From Candidatus Latescibacterota bacterium (GTDB lineage Bacteria; Latescibacterota; UBA2968; GCA-2709665), in the NCBI GenBank assembly GCA_012271065.1, contig JAAXHE010000361.1:1-34802 (forward strand): a DNA stretch of 34,802 bases, in the 5' to 3' direction. Positions 15,946 to 23,484 of the stretch are shown piece after piece (position 1 is the first letter of the stretch; every line of letters starts with the position of its first letter). Below the pieces are notes generated by a model. It ran no database searches, was not told the DNA's origin, and saw nothing but the letters and a program-made list of their open reading frames with translations. The position numbers and the translations under genes are program-made.

Positions 15946-16848
15946 TCAGGAACCGGTTACGAATGCGTCCGCAAGCGAATCCGCCGGGAGTCCCGCCAGG
16001 CAGGCCATCTCGTCTTCCACATCCTGCATTAACAGCATCCGCCGGTGTGAATCATCGACCGCCTTGCGCGCCATCTCATTCGCTTTTGTCGTCACCTTGT
16101 CGTGCGCCCAGGCCGCCACGCCATCCCGGCCGAGACAGTCGGTTTCGAAGACTGAAACCTCACGTGAGCCGGGGACCAGCGTCTCGAGGTCCAGGGCCAG
16201 CGCCAGAATCAGATGTCGAACGAAATCGCTGAAACCGCACTCGTTCACGGCCTCGGCAAAGTGATGCAAGGTGGACGATGGAACAAGCCGGATGAAGTTC
16301 AGACGGGCGTCCAGTTCCCGAAACCTGGCGTAATCCCGCAGCGGATCCACGTGGTCCGCGTCTTCGTCATCCGCTCCCGAAACCATCCAGGTCTCCGGGA
16401 CCACGCGGGACCAGCGATCGATCTGCGAGGCATAGTCCCTCAACAGACACGACTCCGGCCTTCCTGGGATCGAGCGGCATACGCGGCCCATCTCCTCCAG
16501 ACGCGCGTATGCTTCCTCCCAGCCCCTTTTTCGGATTTTCTCGAAATCGCCTTCGGCAAGCAGGTCCACACCCCGGTTGAGATCCTGCTCCGAGACAATT
16601 GTCAGGCCCAGTTCAAGGCTGACCAGCGTCTTGCCCACCCCCTGCTCCAGTACATCCCGCGATACGGCGATCCCGGTCCGGTACCGCCGGCCGAATTTCA
16701 TCCCCGTGGTACGCAAATAGACCATCAGGACGTCAGGGGTATGTTCGGACAGTTTCCCGTACCTGATCCCAAGGGCGATGGCCTGTCCCAGGAATCCCTC
16801 CGATTCCACCCTGAGTCTATCGAGATCAACGCCCGTCGGAAGGTTCAT
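15946..16848 (-). CDS. Unrecognised cytoplasmic protein, second gene of the zinc-finger operon
   Basis: A 300-residue protein, predicted all-helical, with no signal peptide or membrane span. I do not recognise the family with confidence; segments such as FLGQAIALGIRYG, TGMKFGRRYRTGIAVS, LGLTIVSEQDLNRGVDLLAEGDFEKIRKRGWEEAY loosely recall DUF6178-type proteins of delta-proteobacteria. The start at 16848 was chosen because GGAG lies eight bases upstream; an alternative ATG at 16911 would overlap the upstream gene by 23 bases. It follows the zinc-finger gene by 40 bases and almost certainly shares its promoter. The C-terminal region (WAHDKVTTKANEMARKAVDDSHRRML) is a long charged helix. Confidence 0.7.
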   Translation of the reverse strand: MNLPTGVDLDRLRVESEGFLGQAIALGIRYGKLSEHTPDVLMVYLRTTGMKFGRRYRTGIAVSRDVLEQGVGKTLVSLELGLTIVSEQDLNRGVDLLAEGDFEKIRKRGWEEAYARLEEMGRVCRSIPGRPESCLLRDYASQIDRWSRVVPETWMVSGADDEDADHVDPLRDYARFRELDARLNFIRLVPSSTLHHFAEAVNECGFSDFVRHLILALALDLETLVPGSREVSVFETDCLGRDGVAAWAHDKVTTKANEMARKAVDDSHRRMLLMQDVEDEMACLAGLPADSLADAFVTGS

Positions 16849-16888
16849 TCGACTGCTCCACAATGTCTGCCTGCCTGGGCTCCGTCTT

Positions 16889-17851
16889 TTACCCTGTGTT
16901 GCCTTCTTCATCTTCGGCGGCGGACCGCTCCCACGCTCCGCGAATCGCGTTTGAAAGCACGGTCGGCGCGGCTTCATAGAGCGCGTCGAGCACGATACCG
17001 GTCTCCGGATCGTCGACAAACGCGCTGGGACGGGTCCCACCGAGACCCTCCGTGGAAAAGAGCCGAAACCGGTAGACCTGAAAGCCGGGAAATCCGACGA
17101 CCTCATTCAACTTCAGATGTTCCAACCGGTCCAGCAGCGCGTCTTCCAGATGTGCGGGGTCCACGGCGCGCAACAGCTCAGCCCGGCGGTCGGATTCACC
17201 CAGCGTCGCAAGGGCCTGCAGCCACTCCCAGGACACCTGCGTGCGCAATCCGGGATTGTCTACCCGGTCCAGCGTCTCGGCCATCGTGCTCCGCAGGACA
17301 TCGGGGGACATCGCCCGGATCAGTGCTGTATTGAACTCTCGTTCATCGGGATTGATTGAAATCAGGCTTCCCAGCGTCTCGGCCGGCAGCAGTTCCACAA
17401 CCTCCGGGCTGTAGCCGGGAACCCCGGAACTGTCTGCCCCGGTCATTGAGAGCATCTCCTCCGCCGCTTCGCTCATCGCCACCAGTGCCGCCTGCTCCTC
17501 CACGGGAAGCGCCTGTACCAGCGTTCGAGCCCTCCGGGGGTCACCCGTCTCCAGAAGCCGCCTCACCTCCCTTTCGCGTGCGAGCAGGTCGACCAGATTT
17601 CCTGACCAGTCCCCCGCCAACACCAGATTTCCCCGTACCTCCACCGAATCGCGCGCGGCGGGTTCAGGCGTGCCAGTTGCGCCGCTTCGAGCTTCGTCAC
17701 GATCATCGTCCGGCCCTTCCCGCGATTCCCGTCGCTGTTGACACTGCAGGCACGTCGACACAGTGGGCATTTCAGTCCTGCGTTCCGTGGGAATCTTCGC
17801 ACCACAGACCGCACAGTTCTCCCGCCTGTGACTGTCCGGTTTCTGATCCAT
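16889..17851 (-). CDS. Protein with N-terminal DksA/TraR-like C4 zinc finger, function unknown
   Basis: A 320-residue cytoplasmic protein. Residues 13-37 read CAVCGAKIPTERR...CLQCQ, four cysteines in the CxxC-x17-CxxC arrangement of the DksA/TraR zinc finger, including the IPxxR phrase. The polar linker to about residue 70 is followed by an all-helical region with tandem-like motifs (ARTLVQALPVEEQAALVAM, EVVELLPAETLGSLISI, LLRAVDPAHLEDALLDRL) resembling the repeating helical hairpins of MgtE-N/DUF6178-type proteins. The DksA coiled coil is absent, so a direct RNA polymerase role is speculative. GGAGG lies six bases before the ATG at 17851. It is the first gene of a two-gene unit driven by the promoter at 17939-17967. 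Confidence 0.72.
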   Translation of the reverse strand: MDQKPDSHRRENCAVCGAKIPTERRTEMPTVSTCLQCQQRRESREGPDDDRDEARSGATGTPEPAARDSVEVRGNLVLAGDWSGNLVDLLAREREVRRLLETGDPRRARTLVQALPVEEQAALVAMSEAAEEMLSMTGADSSGVPGYSPEVVELLPAETLGSLISINPDEREFNTALIRAMSPDVLRSTMAETLDRVDNPGLRTQVSWEWLQALATLGESDRRAELLRAVDPAHLEDALLDRLEHLKLNEVVGFPGFQVYRFRLFSTEGLGGTRPSAFVDDPETGIVLDALYEAAPTVLSNAIRGAWERSAAEDEEGNTG

Positions 17852-17938
17852 TGAATCCTCCCCGTGAACACGGAAAGGCCACTCCATCTGCCGCTGGAAC
17901 AGGAGGGTCAGTATGAAGAACGAGCCATTCAAAGAGAA

Positions 17939-17967
17939 AAAATACGAAACGGCAACGATAAAGTCAA
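17939..17967 (-). promoter_or_regulatory. Sigma70-type promoter for the zinc-finger operon
   Basis: On the minus strand TTGACT (17962-17967) and TATTTT (17939-17944) are separated by 17 bp, in an AT-rich block. Start of transcription near 17932 gives a leader of about 80 bases. It is back to back with the plus-strand promoter at 18001. Confidence 0.75.
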
Positions 17968-18000
17968 TATAATATTATGTTTTTAAAGGATTTAAATTTA

Positions 18001-18029
18001 TTGACTTCGTATCTGTATTTTGCTATATT
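18001..18029 (+). promoter_or_regulatory. Extended -10 sigma70-type promoter
   Basis: TTGACT (18001-18006), 17-bp spacer, and TATATT (18024-18029) preceded by TG one base away, i.e. an extended -10. Transcription should start near 18036, almost 290 bases before the regulator gene at 18318, and runs directly into a hairpin-rich stretch. A second promoter at 18179 is closer to that gene. Confidence 0.8.
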
Positions 18030-18035
18030 TGTACC

Positions 18036-18150
18036 CGTGAGAGGGCCGAGCCTGCTGTGCGTTTCGGCCTTCTTTCGGTTTGTATATGGCATCCGGCAAA
18101 CCGCAACAATGCCCGACCTACCGGCATTTGGTCCCGAAAGGCCGGTGATA
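18036..18150 (+). ncRNA. Hairpin-rich leader or small RNA candidate
   Basis: Three inverted repeats follow in succession: GGCCGA/TCGGCC (18044-18049 with 18064-18069, extendable by A-U and G-U pairs), CGGTTTG/CAAACCG (18076-18082 with 18097-18103, perfect), and ACCGGC/GCCGGT (18120-18125 with 18141-18146, perfect). The first is followed by TTCTTTC. No open reading frame of note is present, and the region lies between one promoter and a second, gene-proximal one. It does not match 6S, SRP, tmRNA or a riboswitch I know. It may be a small RNA or a structured long leader. Confidence 0.35.
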
Positions 18151-18178
18151 CCGGGGTTTCGCCGCACTTAGATATCCC

Positions 18179-18206
18179 TTGACAGAATTGAACGGCACGC
18201 TGTAAT
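18179..18206 (+). promoter_or_regulatory. Gene-proximal promoter candidate for the response regulator
   Basis: TTGACA (18179-18184) and TGTAAT (18201-18206) with a 16-bp spacer. Transcription would start near 18213, about 105 bases before the ATG at 18318. Confidence 0.5.
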
Positions 18207-18317
18207 TTCCGCCTTCCGGTTGCAAGCCACTGTTCCGGCCGGACGAGTCAGACCTGACAAATCGGCGTCGGGAGCGAGTTCCGCCGCATATCCGCGGCAA
18301 GACGCCGCGCCCAATCT

Positions 18318-19001
18318 ATGTCCCGCATCCTGCTTCTTGCCAGCGAAACAGAAGGCATACGCCTGAAGTCAGACCTGGAGTCGATCGGTCATTCCGTTTC
18401 ACGGCTGGCCTGGAACCAGGATCGCGTCGCATTGCCCGATACCGGCAGCCTGCCGGGCAATCCGACCGATCTCCTCGTCGTGGACGACACGTTCCCCGGC
18501 CACCTGCCCAACCGTGTTCAGCGCCTGCTGCGGCCTCCCGCTTCCCGTAACACGCCGGTGCTGCTGATCACCGACGAGGCCCGCGTCGCAGATATCGACT
18601 TCTCAGCCGGATTCACGGATTTCATCACGCAACCGTACTCCCTCGGGCAGCTGGAATCTCGCCTGCGACTGATCCTCGGACGCGCGGAACGAAGGGACGT
18701 TATCCGGCTGGACGAACTTGCCATCAATCTGGTGCGCTACGAAGTTCGCGTCAACGACGTCCTCGTCGACCTCACGCTGAAAGAGTACGAACTGCTGAAG
18801 TATCTGGTCGTCCACCGGGGTCGCGTCTTTACCCGTTCGGATCTGCTCGACCGCATCTGGGGGTACGACTATCACGGCGGCATGCGTACCGTCGACGTAC
18901 ACGTTGCGAGGCTTAGAACGAAACTGGCCGGCTTCAACGGCGCGATTTCCACGGTTAGAGGAGTCGGCTACGGTTTTGACTGGCCTTCGGCCCCGACATG
19001 A
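18318..19001 (+). CDS. OmpR/PhoB-type response regulator with degenerate receiver
   Basis: A 227-residue DNA-binding regulator. Residues 1-120 form a receiver-like domain; residues about 128-222 are a winged-helix effector with the usual wording (LTLKEYELLKYLVVHRGRVFTRSDLLDRIWGYDY...RTVDVHVARLRTKL...TVRGVGYGF). The phospho-acceptor Asp can be placed at residue 56 (VVDDTFP), but the N-terminal acidic pair is replaced (LLLASE) and the invariant Lys is Gln105 (DFITQPYS instead of the usual ITKPF). Phosphorylation may therefore be absent or atypical. No histidine kinase is nearby. There is no good ribosome site before the ATG. The MOSC gene follows about 100 bases later. Targets unknown. Confidence 0.88.
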   Translation: MSRILLLASETEGIRLKSDLESIGHSVSRLAWNQDRVALPDTGSLPGNPTDLLVVDDTFPGHLPNRVQRLLRPPASRNTPVLLITDEARVADIDFSAGFTDFITQPYSLGQLESRLRLILGRAERRDVIRLDELAINLVRYEVRVNDVLVDLTLKEYELLKYLVVHRGRVFTRSDLLDRIWGYDYHGGMRTVDVHVARLRTKLAGFNGAISTVRGVGYGFDWPSAPT

Positions 19002-19099
19002 TTTCGCATCCGGGGCCCGTGGCGCCCGCGGTATCCGTGCCATTCCCGCAACAGGATGCAATTCCCAACACAAGACAACCGTCAAAACGGAGGGTGAAT

Positions 19100-19657
19100 A
19101 TGGATGGCGTAAGACATCTGACAATGAAGGAACTCGAACAGGGTCTGGACGACGTCGGGAACTCACCGGAGGACGAAGGCGTCCTGAAGATGATCGTGCG
19201 TCGACCGGAAGTCGAGCAGCGCGAAGTGCTCGCCGAGGGCGAACTTCACCCGTCGGAAGGCCTCGTGGGCGACAACTGGAAGTCCCGCGGCAGTTCACGA
19301 ACCCCGGACGGATCGGCCGATCCCTACACACAGCTCACCGTGATGAACGCCCGGTGCGCCGCGCTCGTCGCTCAGGAAGACAGCCGCTGGCAACTCGCGG
19401 GTGACCAGTTGTACCTGGACCTGGATCTGAGCGAAGAAAACCTGCCGGCCGGTACCCGATTGTCCCTTGGCACCGCCCTGATCCGGGTATCCGAGCATCC
19501 CCATACGGGTTGCGGGAAATTCGTATCCCGTTTTGGCGCGGATGCCATGAAATTCGTCAACTCGAAACTCGGGAGGCGGCTTCGACTTCGCGGTCTCAAC
19601 GCGCGAGTGGTTCAACCCGGCACCGTTCGGGTGGGCGATATCGTGAAGAAGGTCTGA
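19100..19657 (+). CDS. MOSC-domain protein
   Basis: A 185-residue stand-alone MOSC domain (molybdenum cofactor sulfurase C-terminal type), thought in the family to handle sulfur or molybdenum-cofactor ligands through a conserved Cys. The signature region is RVSEHPHTGCGKFVSRFG followed by FVNSKLGRRLRLRGLNARV and the closing GTVRVGDIV. GGAGG lies seven bases ahead of the ATG at 19100; an in-frame ATG at 18998 overlaps the regulator and lacks resemblance. It is 25 bases upstream of a PhyH gene, with which it may be co-transcribed. No molybdoenzyme is in the window. Confidence 0.88.
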   Translation: MDGVRHLTMKELEQGLDDVGNSPEDEGVLKMIVRRPEVEQREVLAEGELHPSEGLVGDNWKSRGSSRTPDGSADPYTQLTVMNARCAALVAQEDSRWQLAGDQLYLDLDLSEENLPAGTRLSLGTALIRVSEHPHTGCGKFVSRFGADAMKFVNSKLGRRLRLRGLNARVVQPGTVRVGDIVKKV

Positions 19658-19682
19658 GGAAGGAAATCGACCACGCGAACCG

Positions 19683-20471
19683 ATGGAGGCGCAATTGGGA
19701 TTCAGATTCTGTGATTCTATGATCCACGAATACCGCACCCGGGGTTGCGTGATTTTCCGGCAGATCCTTCCGCCGGGGCTCATTCGAGACCTTCGCCGCG
19801 CCACGGCGATGGCGCATCACTATGCCCGCGAAAAGCGTGGTCCTCAGGCACAGCGCCTCCAGCCCATCGTCGACTACGACATCGATATCGGACCCTTCCG
19901 GGACTATGCGGAACTTCCCCCGCTGGTAGACGCAATCGGCAAGGTGCTGACGCCCGAACACAAAATTGCCAATAGCGGACTCAAACGTATGGGACTGCTA
20001 CTGGAGCCGCGGGACAAACCGTGGTGTACGGCGTGGCACCGGGACATTCGGGAAACATCCAATGTACCCGACCTGGATGAGTTTCGCCGGGTAAACCGCG
20101 ACCCGCACTGGTTCAACCAGGTCAACTGCCCTCTATACGAGGACAACTGTACATGGTATGTGCCCGGCAGTCATCTGAGAGAAGATCTGCCGGATGAAAT
20201 CGACGCCGCCGGGGCTCCGCTGCCGCCTGAAGACGAGTCTTGCGAAACGAGGGAGCGCGCGTGCCTGGAGTATACGCAGGCGATGCCGCGGTCGGAGCGA
20301 CTGTATATGGACGCGGGGGATTTCGCGCTCTACCATCCCAATGGCTGGCATCTCGGCAACTACCTGCCCGGACGCAGACGGGTAACGATCCACGATTTCG
20401 CGCCAACACCCCGGTTGCTGGACTGGTACGATCGCTGGGAACGCAAGCGGTCTCTTCAGAAGGTGGACTGA
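19683..20471 (+). CDS. Phytanoyl-CoA dioxygenase (PhyH) family oxygenase, copy 2
   Basis: A 262-residue Fe(II)/2-oxoglutarate oxygenase only distantly similar to the copy at 6540. The metal pair is in AWHRDIRE (HxD), TWYVPGSHLREDLP is the family's post-core loop, and the distal His and 2-oxoglutarate Arg lie in LYHPNGWHLGNYLPGRRRVTIHDF. Its substrate is unknown. The ATG at 19683 lacks a well-placed ribosome site (AGGAAGG ends about 17 bases upstream), so an internal ATG at 19719 is possible. It is followed by a sugar isomerase gene, a pairing that suggests catabolism of a modified sugar or small organic compound. Confidence 0.85.
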   Translation: MEAQLGFRFCDSMIHEYRTRGCVIFRQILPPGLIRDLRRATAMAHHYAREKRGPQAQRLQPIVDYDIDIGPFRDYAELPPLVDAIGKVLTPEHKIANSGLKRMGLLLEPRDKPWCTAWHRDIRETSNVPDLDEFRRVNRDPHWFNQVNCPLYEDNCTWYVPGSHLREDLPDEIDAAGAPLPPEDESCETRERACLEYTQAMPRSERLYMDAGDFALYHPNGWHLGNYLPGRRRVTIHDFAPTPRLLDWYDRWERKRSLQKVD

Positions 20472-20574
20472 ACGCGTGCGGCCCAGTTGAGGCGGCCGGA
20501 AGAATCCCGGTGTCACACACCCTTCGGAATCTGTCCAACCTGGCCGGATTCACGCATTGAGGAAGGAAAACACC

Positions 20575-21426
20575 ATGCAGAAAGGCTGGACGTGGACCAC
20601 GACGGGCTACGGGCTCGGCGAAAAGTCCCACGATGAAATCATCGATACCTGTCGCTTCGCCGGTCTGGCAGGCATCGAAGGCGCAACCCCGCTGTTCGAG
20701 GGCAAGACCGAAGCCGAACTTCAGGCAATTGGCGGCAGCTATCGATCGGCGGGGCTGTGTATCGAGACGTTTCACCTGCCCTTTTCCCCAGACGACGACA
20801 TCGCTTCCTTCTATGAAACCACACGCCGGCAGGCCGTGGACAAGATGCGCCTGTGGATGGGCAGAGCATCGCTGATCGGGGCAACGGTTGGCATCCAGCA
20901 TCCGACCACCAACCGGACAGACGCCAATGTGGAGGGACTCGAAACCTATTTCATCCAGATCGGAAAGAGCCTGGACGCCCTCTTGCGGGAAGCGGAAGGC
21001 CTTGACTTCACGATCGCTCTCGAAAATATGCTTCCGTCCGGCGGCGGCCGGTTTACATCCCGACCCGGGCATTTCGAGCGGATCGTCCGTGACTTCGCCC
21101 ATCCCAACCTGGGCTTCTGCCTCGATACGGGTCACGCCCTGGTGGCCGCACGAGAGGACGCGCACAGGTTTTTTGAAGTCATGGGTCCGCGGATGGTCGC
21201 ATTTCATCTCGCCGACAACGCGGGCGACCGCGATTCTCACCTCGCCCCCGGCCACGGGCGGGTAGACTGGCGCATGTTCTTTCGGCATGCGGCGCAAATC
21301 GGCTATAAACGCACAATGTGCATCGAAACCCCGCCCTTTGACTTCGGCCCCGATTATTCCGATTGCGCCTGGAAAAAGATGGTTGACGATACTGACGCAC
21401 TGGCCGAATCCGCGCTGGAAGACTAG
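20575..21426 (+). CDS. Xylose-isomerase-like TIM-barrel sugar isomerase/epimerase, copy 2
   Basis: A 283-residue predicted metal-dependent isomerase/epimerase. Strand-end ligands are visible: Glu in IALENMLP, Asp in FCLDTGHAL, His in AFHLADNAG followed by a DSHLAPGHG loop, and Glu in MCIETPPFD. AGGAAGG precedes the ATG at 20575. An in-frame TTG at 20557 is rejected. It lies about 100 bases after the PhyH gene. The LAPGHGRVDW phrase is shared with many hydroxypyruvate-isomerase-like and inosose-dehydratase-like members, so the exact reaction cannot be named. Confidence 0.88.
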   Translation: MQKGWTWTTTGYGLGEKSHDEIIDTCRFAGLAGIEGATPLFEGKTEAELQAIGGSYRSAGLCIETFHLPFSPDDDIASFYETTRRQAVDKMRLWMGRASLIGATVGIQHPTTNRTDANVEGLETYFIQIGKSLDALLREAEGLDFTIALENMLPSGGGRFTSRPGHFERIVRDFAHPNLGFCLDTGHALVAAREDAHRFFEVMGPRMVAFHLADNAGDRDSHLAPGHGRVDWRMFFRHAAQIGYKRTMCIETPPFDFGPDYSDCAWKKMVDDTDALAESALED

Positions 21427-21452
21427 AAAAATCCAAACTGCTGTCTGCGGAC

Positions 21453-21482
21453 CCTTAGAAGCTGTTTGAAAACTCCCAGCGG
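21453..21482 (+). repeat. Dispersed 30-bp repeat, left copy
   Basis: This stretch (CCTTAGAAGCTGT..., then AAAACTCCCAGCGG) matches 34690-34719 at 28 of 30 positions and in the same orientation. It sits between the stop of the isomerase and the SDR gene. Unlike the right copy, it is not followed by a long hairpin, so it looks like a remnant or a truncated element. Confidence 0.75.
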
Positions 21483-21511
21483 GTTCCGCGGTTCACTGAG
21501 GCGCCTCCTGC

Positions 21512-22300
21512 ATGCAATGGCACGAGAAATATGGCCCGTGGGCCCTGGTTACGGGCGCGTCATCCGGCCTGGGAGCGGAATTTGTAAGGCAACTGGCGGC
21601 CAGAGGCCTGAACGTGGTCCTTGTAGCCCGCCGCGAGCAAGAGATGGAGGCGCTTGCCGACGATGTCCGGCGGAACCATGGCGTAAAGACGCGCATCGTT
21701 CCCGCGGACCTGACGGGTCCTGATGCCTGCTGCCACGTCGGGGATCGGACGAGCGACGTGGAAATCGGGTTACTCGTAAACAACGCCGGATTCGGCCTCT
21801 CCGGGGCATACGCGGATCTGGACCCGGACCGCATGGTAAACATGACCTTATTGAACTGTGTCGTGCCGGTTCTGCTCACCAACCACTACCTGCCGCTCAT
21901 GCTCGAGCGTGGTCGCGGCGGGCTTATCTTTCTGGCGTCCACCGCCGCGTACCAGGCGACCCCGTACCTCGGGGTCTACGGCGCAACCAAAGCCTTCAAT
22001 CTGCTGATGGGAGAATCCCTCTGGGAGGAATACAGAAAAAGAGGCATCGACTCCCTCGCGTTGTCTCCGGGATTCACCAGGACCGAATTCACAAGCGTGG
22101 CGCAAATGAAGGACGCCAGCGGCTTAAGAGAGGCCGCACCCGATGCCGTCGTGGCACTGGCGCTGAGGAAACTTGGAAAGAAACCCTCGGTGATCCATGG
22201 TTTCGCCAACAGAATGCTGAATCTCACGGGACGGCTACTCCCTCGCCGCGCGGCCATAGCCGTCACGTCTGCCATGCTGAAAGGAAGAACCCTGTCATGA
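21512..22300 (+). CDS. Short-chain dehydrogenase/reductase (SDR), copy 1
   Basis: A 262-residue classical-type NAD(P)-dependent oxidoreductase. It has the cofactor motif TGASSGLG (residues 14-21), LLVNNAGFG, and the catalytic Ser-Tyr-Lys set in FLASTAAYQATPYLGVYGATKAF. An Arg pair after the second strand (VARREQE) favours NADPH. The substrate is unknown; the wording resembles the DltE/YqjQ-like acyl or keto reductases. The ATG at 21512 has no clear ribosome site. The stop overlaps the ATG of the threonine-synthase-like gene (ATGA at 22297-22300), so the two are translationally coupled. Confidence 0.9.
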   Translation: MQWHEKYGPWALVTGASSGLGAEFVRQLAARGLNVVLVARREQEMEALADDVRRNHGVKTRIVPADLTGPDACCHVGDRTSDVEIGLLVNNAGFGLSGAYADLDPDRMVNMTLLNCVVPVLLTNHYLPLMLERGRGGLIFLASTAAYQATPYLGVYGATKAFNLLMGESLWEEYRKRGIDSLALSPGFTRTEFTSVAQMKDASGLREAAPDAVVALALRKLGKKPSVIHGFANRMLNLTGRLLPRRAAIAVTSAMLKGRTLS

Positions 22301-23421
22301 CGCTTCAGGTCGCCTGCCAGGCGTGCGACACCATACACCGCTCTGACACCCGCCTCTGGAGATGCGGTTGCGGCGCGGCCCTGGATGTCGGATTCCAGGG
22401 CGCCATCGACGTCGACGCGATAGGGCGCCGGCCGCCTGGAATGTGGCGATATCGGGAAGCGTTACCGATTGGGGCGGATACCCACATCGTCTCGTTCAAC
22501 GAGGGGTTTACGCCGATCGTCCGGATGCAGTTCGACGGTAAGCCGCTCAGCGTCAAGCAGGAAAACCTCTTTCCCACGGGTTCCTTCAAAGATCGCGGCG
22601 CCTCCGTTCTGATCAGCCGCGCCCTCGAGCTGGGCGTTGAAAGGGTCGTGGAGGACTCTTCCGGCAACGCGGGCGCAGCGGTTGCCGCATATGCGGCAAG
22701 AGCCGGAATCGAATGCGAGATTTACGTGCCCGAGTCCACTTCTCCCGGAAAACTTGCGCAAATCCGACTCTACGGCGCGAAACTGATCCGCGTTCCCGGC
22801 TCCAGGGAGGACACGGCCCGTGCGGCCATGGAAGCGGCCGAAAGCCACTTCTACGCAAGCCACGTCTGGAATCCGTTTTTCTTCCAGGGCACCAAAACGT
22901 ACGCGTTTGAGATCTGGGAGCAACTCGACTTCAGCGCACCGGATACGTTAATCGTACCCACGGGGCACGGCACAATGCTGATCGGCGCATTCCTCGGATT
23001 CCGGGACCTTCTGGAAAACGGGCTGATCGCCCGGCTTCCGCGGATAATCGCCGTTCAGGCCGCGGGCTGCGCTCCGCTCTACCGGATGTGGCGGGATCAA
23101 TCGGCAAATCTTGCCCCCGTTGACTCGAGCGGTACGATTGCCGAGGGAATCGCCATCGTGGAACCCACGCGCGCTTCGCAGATCCTGGACATCGTTCACG
23201 AGACCGGCGGCCGGATTGTCGCTGTCACGGACGCTGAAATCGAAAGAGCCCTGCTGGATATATGCAAGCAGGGCCTGTATGCCGAACCCACCTCCGCGAC
23301 CGCCGTTGCGGCTTTCAGGAAGATCCCCACGGAAAGAGACGAGTGCATCGTTGCGCCACTGACCGGTCACGGACTGAAGTCGACTGAAAAACTGCTCAAA
23401 CTGACCGAAGGCCAGGAATAA
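22297..23421 (+). CDS. Threonine-synthase-like PLP-dependent enzyme
   Basis: A 374-residue fold-type II pyridoxal-phosphate enzyme. The N-terminus has a zinc-ribbon-like cysteine set (CQAC at 7-10, CGC at 23-25) as in many threonine synthases. The PLP lysine is Lys98 in FPTGSFKDRG, the cofactor phosphate/asparagine loop is DSSGNAGAAVA, and PTGHGTMLIG binds the phosphate. It probably makes threonine from O-phosphohomoserine, although related threonine dehydratase or unassigned paralogues cannot be excluded. No homoserine kinase or dehydrogenase gene is adjacent, and the ATGA overlap with an SDR is unusual for a thrC gene. Confidence 0.83.
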   Translation: MTLQVACQACDTIHRSDTRLWRCGCGAALDVGFQGAIDVDAIGRRPPGMWRYREALPIGADTHIVSFNEGFTPIVRMQFDGKPLSVKQENLFPTGSFKDRGASVLISRALELGVERVVEDSSGNAGAAVAAYAARAGIECEIYVPESTSPGKLAQIRLYGAKLIRVPGSREDTARAAMEAAESHFYASHVWNPFFFQGTKTYAFEIWEQLDFSAPDTLIVPTGHGTMLIGAFLGFRDLLENGLIARLPRIIAVQAAGCAPLYRMWRDQSANLAPVDSSGTIAEGIAIVEPTRASQILDIVHETGGRIVAVTDAEIERALLDICKQGLYAEPTSATAVAAFRKIPTERDECIVAPLTGHGLKSTEKLLKLTEGQE

Positions 23422-23484
23422 GGGAACCCGGCGGGCGTTCCGGTGATGCGCGAAATTCGATTTGCGGTCGTCAGACTCGATTTG

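Noticed and set aside
15939..15958. AACCGG/CCGGTT repeat between the protease and the convergent gene
   Set aside because: Overlaps a stop codon and lacks a T-run on both strands; not called as a terminator.
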